Below are positions 35,173 to 44,210 of a stretch of 64,000 nt of DNA, piece by piece. Position 1 is the first letter of the stretch; every line of letters begins with the position of its first letter. The translations under genes and the position numbers were made by a program. The notes beneath the pieces were generated by a model, which saw nothing but the letters and a program-made list of their open reading frames with translations, made no database searches and was not told the origin of the DNA. Origin of the DNA: Sphingomonadaceae bacterium (lineage in GTDB: Bacteria; Pseudomonadota; Alphaproteobacteria; Sphingomonadales; Sphingomonadaceae); NCBI GenBank assembly GCA_025359685.1, contig JANYEY010000112.1, positions 1-64,000 on the forward strand, in the 5' to 3' direction.

Positions 35173-36870
35173 TTAACGACCCTGCGCGCGCCAGCGTTGG
35201 ACGGTGCGGTGGACCATTTCTTCCTCGCCGCCCGAGCTGTTCCACAGTTCGGAGAACGAAGGGTCGGCCGAAGCCGGACGCTTCATTTCTTCAAGCTCGT
35301 CGAAGCTGACCCGGATCGGGATCGAAACGCCTTCGCCGCAGATGATGCATTCGCGGTTGCGCAGCGCCGGGATCGAATCGAGGAAGCCGCGCGCGCCTTC
35401 GGGCATGGCGGCTTTTACGAAAGCCTGATCGCGGTCGTTGTTGAGCCGCATCGAAATGATCGTGCCGCACTGTGACAGCACGCCTTCGGCAAGATCGCTG
35501 GGGCGCTGCGTGATCAGGCCCAGGCTGACCCCGTACTTGCGGCCTTCCTTGGCGATCCGGCCAAGGATGCGGCCGACCGAAGATCCGTCCGAATTCTTCT
35601 CGCTCGGCACGTAGCGGTGCGCTTCTTCGCACACGAGCAGCACGGGCCGGGTCTTTTCATCGCGGCTCCAGATCGCGAAGTCGAACACCAAGCGGCTGAG
35701 CACCGCAACCACGGTGCTGGTCACGTCCGAAGGAACGCCCGAAACGTCGATGATCGAGATCGGCTTGCCCTTGCTCGGCATGCGGAAGATCTTGGCGATG
35801 AATTCGGCCATCGTATCGCCGACCAGCATGCCCGAGAACAGGAACTGATAGCGCGGATCGGCCTTGAGCTCGTCGATCTTGGTCTTGACCCGCATGAACG
35901 GCGCCGACGAGGTGGCCTTATCGAGCTTGCCCATCTCGGTCTGGATCATGTTGGTCAGGTCCGAGAGCAGGTAGGGGATCGGCGAATCGACGGTGATCTT
36001 GCCCATCGATTCGGCCAGCCGGTTCTTCGAGCGGGCGGCGAGCAGGCACTTGGACAGAATGTCCATGTCCTCTTGCCGGTCATTCCCGGACGAGGTCAGG
36101 AACACCTCGCAGTGCTCCTCGAAGTTCATCAGCCAGTATGGCATCTGCAGGTTGGAAACGTCGAAGATCATCCCCGTCTGCTTGAACGCCGCCGAATATT
36201 CGCCGTGCGGGTCGATCATCACGATATGCCCTTCGGGGGCATGTTCGCAGATCCGGTGGAGGATCAGCGCGGCGCTGGTCGACTTGCCGGTACCGGTCGA
36301 GCCGAGCAGGGCAAAGTGCTTGCCAAGCATCGCGTCGACATAGAGTCCTGCGCGGATGTCGCGGGTCGGGAACACGGTGCCGACCTGAATGCTGGTGCGC
36401 CCGTCGCTGGCGTAGATCTGCTTGAGGTCATTGCTGGTCGCTGGATAAATCAACGCGCCGGGAATTGGGTAGCGGGTGACGCCGCGGCGGAAGCTGTGGA
36501 TCCGGCCGGTCAGGCGTTCTTCATCGCCTTCACCCATGAAATCGATGTTGGCCATGATCCCGCCGGGGGTTTTGGAATCCTGCCGCTGGGTCCGCACCGA
36601 GGCGAGCAGCCAGCCCTTGCCGACGCGGATTTTGACCTGGCTGCCGACTTGCCCGGCCAGCGCAATCGAGGGATCGGCATCGGCCGTGCATTCCTGCAGC
36701 CGCTGCAGGTCGAGCGCGATTGCCGAGCCGGAGCCAGCGATTTCGAGCACGATCCCGATCGGATCGCGGGCGTTGTCGATCTCTTGCACCACGTTCGCCG
36801 CATCGGCGGGGATATCCCCGGCCTGCGCCGCGCGTGCATTACCAAACCCTTGGCCGCTCATGTCATTCAT
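35173..36870 (-). CDS. HerA/DUF87-type hexameric ATPase
   Basis: This 565-residue protein belongs to the HerA-FtsK-like superfamily of DNA-pumping ATPases. It has an N-terminal HAS-barrel-like beta domain (about 25-150), Walker A GSTGTGKSTSAALIL, the adjacent MIDPHGEYS, Walker B LLVCEEAHRYVP and a C-terminal arginine-finger region (ISMRLNNDRDQAF). Archaeal HerA works with NurA in DNA end resection; here no nuclease gene is adjacent, so a DNA repair or defence role is open. The ATG at 36870 was preferred over a GTG one codon earlier. It converges on the MATE gene with a 15-base gap. Confidence 0.85.
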   Translation of the reverse strand: MNDMSGQGFGNARAAQAGDIPADAANVVQEIDNARDPIGIVLEIAGSGSAIALDLQRLQECTADADPSIALAGQVGSQVKIRVGKGWLLASVRTQRQDSKTPGGIMANIDFMGEGDEERLTGRIHSFRRGVTRYPIPGALIYPATSNDLKQIYASDGRTSIQVGTVFPTRDIRAGLYVDAMLGKHFALLGSTGTGKSTSAALILHRICEHAPEGHIVMIDPHGEYSAAFKQTGMIFDVSNLQMPYWLMNFEEHCEVFLTSSGNDRQEDMDILSKCLLAARSKNRLAESMGKITVDSPIPYLLSDLTNMIQTEMGKLDKATSSAPFMRVKTKIDELKADPRYQFLFSGMLVGDTMAEFIAKIFRMPSKGKPISIIDVSGVPSDVTSTVVAVLSRLVFDFAIWSRDEKTRPVLLVCEEAHRYVPSEKNSDGSSVGRILGRIAKEGRKYGVSLGLITQRPSDLAEGVLSQCGTIISMRLNNDRDQAFVKAAMPEGARGFLDSIPALRNRECIICGEGVSIPIRVSFDELEEMKRPASADPSFSELWNSSGGEEEMVHRTVQRWRAQGR

Positions 36871-36971
36871 CACTGCAAATTGCCCCGCACGCCAGCCTTT
36901 GCGCTAGTTCTGCAGTGGTAAGCCGGAGCGGTTAAGATTGGCCTAAATTCAAGCTTTCCAGTCGGTTTCGC

Positions 36972-37724
36972 TCAGACCAGGGCAAACAGGCGGCCCGCAA
37001 CGAAACCCATGCCAACCGACAGCGCTACGGCGAGTAGGCCATAAAAGAACCCGTCATTCTGCGCAAAATCGGCCACTACACGTTCGAAACCCTGCTTCTT
37101 CACCACCACCCGGCTGATCGCCGAAGCGACCACGCGGCCGTGGTTTATGGCAAAGGTTTCAGCGGTATAAGTCCCGGTTTGGACCGACGAAGGCAGGGCG
37201 ATGCGGGCCTGATAGAGGACCTGCTCGTTCACGCTCACCCCGCGCGGGTCTTCCTTGTAAAGCCCCTGCCGGCTGAGCAGGTCGACCAGCCCGGCCGACA
37301 TCCGCGCCTGCTCCTTGGGATCATACGACCCGATCGGCGAAAGCTGCAGCCAGGGCAGCCCCAATTCGTAGATCGCTGCGGTCTTGTCATCGACGATCCG
37401 CGAAATCGGTTTGGAAGATGCAACCGCGAAAAAAGTTGGGGCAGATCGAAATTCGACGTTGTCTGCATTGACCCAGATGCCGGCAAACCTGCTCTTTTCG
37501 CGCAGCACGATGGACCGCGTCGGCCCTTTGAGGACCACGACGATATCATAGTCCTGCCCGGCCCGGCTGCCTTCCGGGGTGAGGATCGCGCCGAACAGCA
37601 ACAACTCGGTGCCGCGAAAGCCCTGGCGAACCTGCACCTCGTGCTGCGACACCTCGGGCACCAGGATCGGATCGCGCGCGGCAGTCAGGAACAGAAACGC
37701 CAAAAGGAGGAACAGGCCCTTCAC
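36972..37724 (-). CDS. TIGR02186-family membrane protein, partner of the TSUP permease
   Basis: This 250-residue protein has a signal peptide (1-17), a periplasmic beta-rich domain and one C-terminal helix (about 226-248, GLLAVALSVGMGFVAG). It matches the putative transmembrane family TIGR02186, found almost only in alphaproteobacteria and next to TauE/SafE permeases. The start is a GTG overlapping the permease stop (GTGA), so the two are made together and probably form one transporter complex. Function is unproven; a role in sulfur-anion export is inferred from the neighbour. Confidence 0.85.
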   Translation of the reverse strand: MKGLFLLLAFLFLTAARDPILVPEVSQHEVQVRQGFRGTELLLFGAILTPEGSRAGQDYDIVVVLKGPTRSIVLREKSRFAGIWVNADNVEFRSAPTFFAVASSKPISRIVDDKTAAIYELGLPWLQLSPIGSYDPKEQARMSAGLVDLLSRQGLYKEDPRGVSVNEQVLYQARIALPSSVQTGTYTAETFAINHGRVVASAISRVVVKKQGFERVVADFAQNDGFFYGLLAVALSVGMGFVAGRLFALV

Positions 37725-38635
37725 GACGGGGTAATCGAATAGATTTCATCGGGCCGCCAGCCGAGCCCGAGCGCCATGCGCAGCGCCACCACCAGCACGA
37801 TCGCGGCCAGCACAAAGCGCAGGCGCGCGGCCGGCAGCTTCTGCGCCCACTGTGCGCCGATCTGCGCCCCCGACACCGATCCGATCAGCAGCAACACGGC
37901 GAGTACGACATCCACCGCCTTCGTGGTCAGCGAGTGCATCATCGTCGTCGCCATGGTCACGAACAGGATCTGAAACAGCGAAGTGCCGACCACCACGTTG
38001 GCGCTCATCCCCAGGATGTAGAGCATTGCCGGGACCAGCACGAAACCACCGCCGATGCCCATCAGCATGGTGAGAATCCCGGTAAAGATCCCCAGAATCA
38101 GCGGGGCCAGCGGCGAAATGTACAGGCCCGAGCGGTAGAAACGCCAGCGCAGCGGCAGGCTCGCCACCATCGGATGATGCCGCCGTTTGCGGGCCGGGAC
38201 CGGCACCCCCGATTTCTGCGCCTTCATCACCTGCCAGCTTTCACGCGCCATCAGCGAGCCGATCCCGCCGAGCAACACGACGTAGAGGATGTTGATGACC
38301 ACATCGATCTGGCCGAGCGCCTGGAGCAGGCTGAACAGTGCCGCCCCCAGACCGGTCCCGATGATCCCGCCAGCGACCAGCACGGCGCCCATCTGGTAAT
38401 CCACGCCGCCCCGGCGCGAGTGCGCGAAAACGCCCGAAACGCTGGCGCCAGTCACCTGGCTTGCCGCCGATGCCGCGGCCACGGTGGGCGGAATGCCGTA
38501 GAAGATCATCAGCGGCGTGGTCAGGAACCCGCCGCCGACGCCGAACATGCCCGAGAGGATACCCGTCGTTGCACCGAGCAAGACGATGACAAGGCCATTG
38601 ACCGAAAGGTTGGCGATGGGAAGGTAGACATCCAT
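37721..38635 (-). CDS. TauE/SafE (TSUP) family permease
   Basis: This 304-residue inner-membrane protein has eight to nine helices and the duplicated family motif LLGATTGILSGMFGVGGGFLTTP and GIFTGILTMLMGIGGGFVLVP. TSUP proteins move sulfite, thiosulfate, sulfolactate or similar organic sulfonates. An insert between halves (about 150-185) is basic and probably cytoplasmic. The ATG at 38635 (MDVYLPI) was chosen over a TTG four codons earlier. Coupled with the TIGR02186 gene. Confidence 0.9.
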   Translation of the reverse strand: MDVYLPIANLSVNGLVIVLLGATTGILSGMFGVGGGFLTTPLMIFYGIPPTVAAASAASQVTGASVSGVFAHSRRGGVDYQMGAVLVAGGIIGTGLGAALFSLLQALGQIDVVINILYVVLLGGIGSLMARESWQVMKAQKSGVPVPARKRRHHPMVASLPLRWRFYRSGLYISPLAPLILGIFTGILTMLMGIGGGFVLVPAMLYILGMSANVVVGTSLFQILFVTMATTMMHSLTTKAVDVVLAVLLLIGSVSGAQIGAQWAQKLPAARLRFVLAAIVLVVALRMALGLGWRPDEIYSITPS

Positions 38636-38686
38636 GCGTGGCTTCAAGGCCTAAACCATGGCGGCGGCAAAAAGAAGGCTAAGCGA

Positions 38687-39847
38687 CTAAAACCCGGCAG
38701 AAAGCGTTACGACCGGACCTGAATCGGGCGCAGCATTGCCGCTGACCCGCCAGCGGTAATCAGCCGACAGGCGGGTGTTGGTTGGCCCAAGGCGGAAGTT
38801 GACGGTTGCCGTTGGTCCGACATCGACGCGGTTCGCCCCGCGCTGGGCACCGCCCCACACGCCGCCACCGGCCCGGAGCTCGAAATTGCCGGCATGAACC
38901 AGCGGATGTTCGACCCGGGCTTGCCCATCGACAAACGCTGTCGCTCCGCGGCCGCCAACGTAGCCGGCCTGGACATAGGCCTCGGCCCGGGTACCGAACG
39001 GCAAGCGCACCGCGGGAAGTTCGCTGACCAGTGCCGCTGCGGGGCGGACGATTGTGCCGCTGGTCGTGCGGGTCACGCGGCCTTCGGCCATGAGCCTGAC
39101 CGGCAGGCCCGGGATCGGACGGATCGATACCCCGGCCGCCAGTTCTTCGCCGCGCGGACGTTCGATCCCGCTCGATGCGCGCAGGTAAAGTGCCGGACTG
39201 CGGCCACTGCCGGGCGCCAGGAAATAGCGCAGGATCAGTCCGCCTTGGCTGCCGCCGTAGAAGCCGGTGGGAATGACTGCACCGGGGAGCCCGGCACCGG
39301 GCGCGTTGAACATATTTCCGCCCGACCTGAGCAGTAGCCAGCCGTCAGCGGACCAGCGCGGCGCAGAGGTCTTTCCGGCAACCCCGGCAAGCGGGAGCGA
39401 AGGACGTTGAGGCGCCATGGCGAGCGCCGGTTCCGCTGGCAGCATGCTCATGCCGGCCAGCCACAGGTCCTGATGCCCCGCAGCGGTGCGCACCGAAATG
39501 CGCGGGGCCTTTTCCGCCGTCACCGTGCCGGAACTCTGGGCCGCGTTTTCCAGCAACGGCGGGGTGGTAGTTGGCATTGCAAGTGGTGCAATTGGCGGAG
39601 CGAGCGTGGGATGCGCGGTCGGCACAAGATTCTGGCGATGCGGCACATCGCGCAAGGAATCGCGGCCGGTGACGGGGCGCTGGCCTTGCGCGGCAGCAAC
39701 TGCTGCTTTGGAGTGGTGATCCGGCCCGGTCGCGGGGGCCAAGGTGCTTTCCCACATGGCCGCACGGGCGCCAACCCAGCTGACCATGATCAGCCCCAAC
39801 GCGACCAGCGGCTGGCCGCGGCGCCTGACCTGACTGCGCGGCTTCAC
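38687..39847 (-). CDS. outer-membrane beta-barrel protein, NfrA-C-like partner of the glycosyltransferase
   Basis: This 386-residue protein begins with a GTG overlapping the glycosyltransferase stop (GTGA). It has a signal anchor (about 10-30), a Pro/Thr/Ala-rich linker (40-170) and a C-terminal domain of about 200 residues of amphipathic strands (GLILRYFLAP, AEAYVQAGYVGG, VDVGPTATVNFRLG) ending VVTLSAGF, a typical outer-membrane C-terminal signal. The position fits the C-terminal barrel module of bacteriophage N4 adsorption protein A, which exports a surface glycan made by NfrB. The TPR part of NfrA is missing here. Family assignment is moderate. Confidence 0.65.
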   Translation of the reverse strand: MKPRSQVRRRGQPLVALGLIMVSWVGARAAMWESTLAPATGPDHHSKAAVAAAQGQRPVTGRDSLRDVPHRQNLVPTAHPTLAPPIAPLAMPTTTPPLLENAAQSSGTVTAEKAPRISVRTAAGHQDLWLAGMSMLPAEPALAMAPQRPSLPLAGVAGKTSAPRWSADGWLLLRSGGNMFNAPGAGLPGAVIPTGFYGGSQGGLILRYFLAPGSGRSPALYLRASSGIERPRGEELAAGVSIRPIPGLPVRLMAEGRVTRTTSGTIVRPAAALVSELPAVRLPFGTRAEAYVQAGYVGGRGATAFVDGQARVEHPLVHAGNFELRAGGGVWGGAQRGANRVDVGPTATVNFRLGPTNTRLSADYRWRVSGNAAPDSGPVVTLSAGF

Positions 39848-41184
39848 CTGCGCACCGGCTGCAAGGCAACAGTCGGCCGGACGGGGCTGGCCGTGGCAGG
39901 ATGAGCGTCATGGGCAGTCTTGTCCCAGATAACCACGCCGTCCCGCAGCGAACGGAAATAGGAGGTCAGCGCCCGCCGGCCGGCCATGATCGCGATGACA
40001 TTGGCGACCGGAATACGCAGGACCGAAAGCGCGCCTTCGCGCCAGCCGTACTCGTGGGTGGTGAACACAATTCGCGACGCGGCGTGCCACACAAATCCGG
40101 CGAAACTGGCCAGAAGCATCACCCTGAGCGGCTGCGACAGCGGCAGCACATCAACCTTGCCCATGGCGTGCAGCACCAGCAGTACCGCATCGAGCGCGAG
40201 CAAGAAATAGGCAGCCGCCAGGACCAGCGCGGTCAGCGGGCCGCGGCGATCGCGCAGCGCCATCCAGATATCGACCGGATGCAGGCTCCAGCCCATCCGG
40301 TCCCAGCCCTGGAACGCGATCCCGTGCACCCAGCGGGTCTTCTGCCGAACCGCTGCGTCCAGCCGATTTGGAAAATAGCTGCGCGTTGCAACAAGCGCCC
40401 CGGCATCGTCGCGCAGCCGCACGAAGGCGCTGCCCCGGCCTTCGTTCGACATGACCAGACCAAGTTCATAGTCCTCGGTCAGGCATTCGGGCGCGAACGG
40501 TCCCGCCTCGCCTTCGGCAGCACGGCGCGCGGCAAGGTCACCCAGAGCGGCGCGAGAAAAACCGCAGCCAACCCCGGCTGCGGGCAAAGCCCCGCCCAGC
40601 GCGGCGCGCACGACCAGGCCCTTGGCGTGCGTTTCGGCAAATTCATCGGAATAATGGCCGGCGATCCACCGCGAGTGCCGCTGTTGTTCGGGACGCACTG
40701 GCAGCTGCACGAAATCCCGCAGCATCAGCGCGGTATCGATCGCCTGAAGCGCGCAGGGGTGCACCATGTCTTCGGCATCGTGCAGGACCACGCTGGCAAA
40801 GCGCCGCCCTGCCCGCGTCTCGTCAGCGGCAAGCGCGCGATAGAGCCGGTTCAGGCAGTCCGCTTTGGTCGTTGGCCCCGCAGCCGCCAAGGTCACCAGA
40901 CGGATGCGCGGGTCGCTCGCCGCGGCGGCCATGGCGGCGGCGAGCGTCGCCGGATCGTTGCGATAGCACCCGACATACACGGTCAATTCGCGCTGCGGCC
41001 AGCACGCCAGCATGTGCGCAATGGTCGCGCCGATCACCTGGCTTTCATGAAACGCCGGGATGAGCACCGCCGCCGCCCCGGACAGCGGATCGGCGCCATA
41101 ACCCACTGGCAAACGCGCGGTTCGCGCCTTGCCCGTAAGCTTCAGGCCGATCCACGCCAGATCGATCGCCAGTTCGTCAAGCAA
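39844..41184 (-). CDS. membrane glycosyltransferase, NfrB-like (N4 adsorption protein B family)
   Basis: This is a family 2 glycosyltransferase of at least 446 residues with AVLIPAFHES at the nucleotide-sugar site, VLHDAEDMVHP (DxD-type), LTEDYELGL and RQKTRWVHGI (Q/RxxRW), then three or four C-terminal helices. This is the NfrB layout; E. coli NfrB makes a ManNAc-containing surface glycan used by phage N4. The C-terminal regulatory (MshEN/GIL) domain of E. coli NfrB is absent. The annotated TTG start is doubtful: the frame stays open and protein-like for 33 more codons (WLLLVEHELLAFAAFWFCVG) back to a TAA at 41284-41286 without any ATG, GTG or TTG. Confidence 0.82.
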   Translation of the reverse strand: MLDELAIDLAWIGLKLTGKARTARLPVGYGADPLSGAAAVLIPAFHESQVIGATIAHMLACWPQRELTVYVGCYRNDPATLAAAMAAAASDPRIRLVTLAAAGPTTKADCLNRLYRALAADETRAGRRFASVVLHDAEDMVHPCALQAIDTALMLRDFVQLPVRPEQQRHSRWIAGHYSDEFAETHAKGLVVRAALGGALPAAGVGCGFSRAALGDLAARRAAEGEAGPFAPECLTEDYELGLVMSNEGRGSAFVRLRDDAGALVATRSYFPNRLDAAVRQKTRWVHGIAFQGWDRMGWSLHPVDIWMALRDRRGPLTALVLAAAYFLLALDAVLLVLHAMGKVDVLPLSQPLRVMLLASFAGFVWHAASRIVFTTHEYGWREGALSVLRIPVANVIAIMAGRRALTSYFRSLRDGVVIWDKTAHDAHPATASPVRPTVALQPVRR

Positions 41185-41459
41185 TCCAACGCAGAACCAG
41201 AACGCAGCGAAGGCCAGCAGCTCGTGCTCAACCAGCAGCAGCCAGTTTAATCCGCCAAGCGCCGTCGCTGATTCGCCCCCTATTTATCTATCCGCCCCAA
41301 TCGAAAGAATCGACTAATTGAGCCTATCGGCAAGTCATACCGTGTCAATGAGCATAGTCTGCCACTGATTTAGTTCGATCAATTATAACCAACGCCCCGT
41401 ATATTTGTAAGTTCGCCAAACGCTTGAACAGTAGCGCGATATGGTGGATCGTGGCTGGC

Positions 41460-42650
41460 ATGAACAAAGGCCGCCGCCATGCCATTTCCGTGATAATCGA
41501 CCGGCTCGCCATGGGGTTTGGTGGAGAAGCCGGGGCCGGCCTGCTGTTGATGCTTATCGCGGGCCTTGCTCTGGCACTGGCGAATTCGCCGCTTGCTTCA
41601 GCTTACAACGACCTGTTCCATCATCGCATCGTCGTCTCGCCCATCGGCAAACTCGACACCCTTCACGCTTGGATCAACGACGCACTGATGGCGGTATTCT
41701 TCTTCGTTGTCGGACTTGAGATCAAACGCGAGGTTCTAGGCGGCGAATTGGCACATCCGGCGCAGCGCAGGTTGCCGGTGCTGGCGGCAGTGTTCGGCAT
41801 GATTGCCCCTGCGTCCGTCTTCCTTATGGTGGTCAAAGGCCGGCCCGAACTCCTCGGTGGTTGGGCGATCCCGGCCGCCACCGACATTGCCTTCGCGGTC
41901 GGGATTATCGCACTGGTCGGAAAGGCGTTGCCGCCTTCGCTGCGCCTGTTCCTGTTGACCGTGGCAATCGTCGACGATCTCGGCGCTGTCGTGATTATTG
42001 CACTCGTTTACACCTCCGGAATCGATTCTGGCTGGCTGGCGGCGGCCGCGCTGGTCTTTGCCTTGCTCGTCGCCTGCAACGTTACCGGGGTGCGGCACGC
42101 AGCGCCCTATGCGATCGGCGCAGTGGCACTTTGGTACTGCGTCCTGCATTCAGGTATTCATGCCACCATCGCGGGGGTGCTCGCTGCTTTATCGATTCCT
42201 TTCGCGCTCGACCGGCGCGGCGAAAGCCTGCTGCTCCGAATGGAACATGCGCTGACCCCGGTCAGCGCCTACCTGATCGTTCCCCTGTTCGGTCTGGCCA
42301 ATGCCGGTGTGGCGATTCCGCAGGCCTTGCCCGAAGGTTCCGCACTGCTGCTTCCTCTGGGAATCGCGCTGGGGCTGGTTCTGGGCAAGACAGCGGGCGT
42401 CTTCCTTGCGGTCCTTTTGGCCGAACGGACGGGCTTTTCCTCGCGTCCGGCCGGCTCGAGCTGGGTCCAGGTCTTGGGCCTTTCCGCGCTCTGCGGCATT
42501 GGCTTCACCATGAGCCTGTTCATCGCGCAACTGGCGTTTCCGGGCCAGCCCGCACTGGTCGAGGAGGCCAAGCTAGGCGTCCTGTGCGGATCGATCGTGG
42601 CGGGCATGGCCGGCTTTATTGCGCTTCGCCTCTCCGCCCCGCGTGGCTGA
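41460..42650 (+). CDS. nhaA: Na+/H+ antiporter NhaA
   Basis: This 396-residue inner-membrane antiporter exchanges sodium for protons and helps keep pH and salt balance. It shows the twelve-helix pattern with the two catalytic aspartates at about 172-173 (TVAIVDDLGAVVIIAL), the helix IV motif IPAATDIAFAVGI with Asp and Thr, FFFVVGLEIKRE, and the late GFTMSLFIAQLAF. The ATG MNKGRRHA at 41460 was chosen over an upstream non-ATG start. About 175 AT-rich bases separate it from the divergent glycosyltransferase and probably hold both promoters. Confidence 0.96.
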   Translation: MNKGRRHAISVIIDRLAMGFGGEAGAGLLLMLIAGLALALANSPLASAYNDLFHHRIVVSPIGKLDTLHAWINDALMAVFFFVVGLEIKREVLGGELAHPAQRRLPVLAAVFGMIAPASVFLMVVKGRPELLGGWAIPAATDIAFAVGIIALVGKALPPSLRLFLLTVAIVDDLGAVVIIALVYTSGIDSGWLAAAALVFALLVACNVTGVRHAAPYAIGAVALWYCVLHSGIHATIAGVLAALSIPFALDRRGESLLLRMEHALTPVSAYLIVPLFGLANAGVAIPQALPEGSALLLPLGIALGLVLGKTAGVFLAVLLAERTGFSSRPAGSSWVQVLGLSALCGIGFTMSLFIAQLAFPGQPALVEEAKLGVLCGSIVAGMAGFIALRLSAPRG

Positions 42651-42651
42651 C

Positions 42652-43071
42652 TTACCAGGTGCCGGTGTTGGGCATGCTGGCCCAGGGCTCGGCCGGGGGG
42701 AGATTCCCATCTTGCAGCAGCTCGACCGAAATGCCGTCGGGCGACTTGACGAAGGCCATGTGCCCATCGCGCGGCGGGCGGTGAATGATATGCCCGGCGG
42801 CTGCAAGCGCGGCGCAGGTTTCGTAGATGTTGTTCACCCGGTAAGCGAGGTGGCCGAAATTGCGCCCGCCGCCGTAAGGCTCGGGATCCCAGTTGTGGGT
42901 AAGTTCGACTTCGGCCACGCCCTCTTCGCCCGGGGCGGCGAGGAAGATCAGGGTGAAGCGGCCCTGCTCGCTTGAAAAGCGGCGCACTTCGTTGACCCCG
43001 AACAGATTGAAGAAAGCAATTGTCGCATCCGGATTGGTCACCCGGATCATCGTGTGGAGAAATTTCGTCAT
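42652..43071 (-). CDS. gloA: lactoylglutathione lyase (glyoxalase I)
   Basis: This 139-residue VOC-fold metalloenzyme turns the methylglyoxal-glutathione adduct into S-lactoylglutathione. Metal-ligand positions are recognisable: His in LHTMIRV, Glu in VAEVELTHNW, His in FGHLAYRV and Glu in ISVELLQ. Length is that of short bacterial GloA. It ends two bases from the nhaA stop (convergent, with overlap-free spacing of one base). The next gene downstream of its start on the minus strand is the TorF-type porin, separated by that gene's terminator. Confidence 0.93.
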   Translation of the reverse strand: MTKFLHTMIRVTNPDATIAFFNLFGVNEVRRFSSEQGRFTLIFLAAPGEEGVAEVELTHNWDPEPYGGGRNFGHLAYRVNNIYETCAALAAAGHIIHRPPRDGHMAFVKSPDGISVELLQDGNLPPAEPWASMPNTGTW

Positions 43072-43104
43072 GCGCGTTGGCTAGCAGTCAAGTCGCGCAA
43101 ACGA

Positions 43105-43136
43105 AAGGCCCGCACCGGACAAACCGATGCGGGCCG
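43105..43136 (-). terminator. Rho-independent terminator after the TorF-type porin gene
   Basis: On the minus strand GGCCCGCATCGG pairs with CCGGTGCGGGCC around a short loop and is followed by TTTCGTTT. It lies about 24 bases after the stop codon. Confidence 0.8.
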
Positions 43137-43159
43137 TTCCTCCTGAATACGCTAATGCC

Positions 43160-43954
43160 TCAGAATGCGGCGGTCAGCGAAACCACGCCGACCGGTTTGG
43201 CCGGGCGGTACAAGTAATTGCTGCTGAAGACATCGGTACGCGAAACGTTGGTGCCGACGAACGACGCATCGAGCGTCAGGGCCTTCCACGTGTAGCTGAC
43301 CCCCACCGAGTAATCGATGTACTGCTTGAAATAATCGAACCCGCCGCCAGTGTGGCCGAGGTGACCGTGCAGCGAGAGCGGGGTGCCGGGGATGCCAGAG
43401 CTGAGCTCGCCGTAGACATAGGTGTTGTGACGGCTCGGCGACGAGAAGTTGAGGTTGAACACCTTCTGCGCCGGTGCATAGTAGACCCCGACTTTGGCCG
43501 TAACCGGCCCAAGGGTCTTAGCCAGCGAGCCATAAACCTCGACGTAATTGGCGTTCTGCGGTCCGATCAGGTTCTTCGAACCGGGATAGATGTAGCCATA
43601 GACGCCGACATCGACCTTTACCCCGCCAAGGTCCTTGGCAAAGCCGCCGTAGATATCGATTTCGGTCCCGCCAATATCGATCGGGCTATCGTTGAAGCGA
43701 TTCGACGAAGCGCTCGAACCCCAGACCGACACATACAGCCCCGAAGAATGGCTGACAGTCATGGAGCCCTGAACGACCGGCTGGTTGTTCGACTGGGAGA
43801 GGCCGCGGAAACGGTACTGCGAGACGACTGCGGCGGTGCCGTTGATGGTGATGTCGCTTGGCGGATCGGTTTCATCGGCGAAAGCGGGGGTCGCTGCAAA
43901 GAGGCAAGCAGCGGACAGCGTTGCGGCGATCAGGCCGCGCTTGGACGTGAGCAT
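43160..43954 (-). CDS. TorF-family putative outer-membrane porin
   Basis: This 264-residue protein has a signal peptide (1-26, ATPAFADE) and then amphipathic strands. It fits the TorF putative porin family (TIGR02001): an early AAVVSQYRFRGLSQSNNQP, repeated aromatic turns (YVEVYGSLAKTLG, ITARVGVYYAP-like) and a last strand ending VSLTAAF. It should form a small outer-membrane pore, whose solute is unknown. The ATG at 43954 has an excellent RBS (AAGGAAG, eight bases before) and gives a clean signal peptide, unlike the longer track ORF. Confidence 0.85.
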   Translation of the reverse strand: MLTSKRGLIAATLSAACLFAATPAFADETDPPSDITINGTAAVVSQYRFRGLSQSNNQPVVQGSMTVSHSSGLYVSVWGSSASSNRFNDSPIDIGGTEIDIYGGFAKDLGGVKVDVGVYGYIYPGSKNLIGPQNANYVEVYGSLAKTLGPVTAKVGVYYAPAQKVFNLNFSSPSRHNTYVYGELSSGIPGTPLSLHGHLGHTGGGFDYFKQYIDYSVGVSYTWKALTLDASFVGTNVSRTDVFSSNYLYRPAKPVGVVSLTAAF

Positions 43955-44210
43955 ATCAATCTTCCTTAAGCGATTGCGGTTTGCTTCGTCCCACCTGCGC
44001 GCGGCCGTCGTTTCTCGTTTCTTGGAAACAATCAGGCTGCGCTGGGGAAGACCTGCACAACTTTGCTGCAGCGCACAAGGAGAAATCGGAAGGTCTTTGC
44101 GCATCGGGCACACGGTGTGGTTTTGATGTAACGCCGGGTTGCAACCAACGGGGTCGGTAGTTGTTCATTCAGGTACCCGCGCTTATAGCCGCGCGCACGA
44201 TCGCATCACC

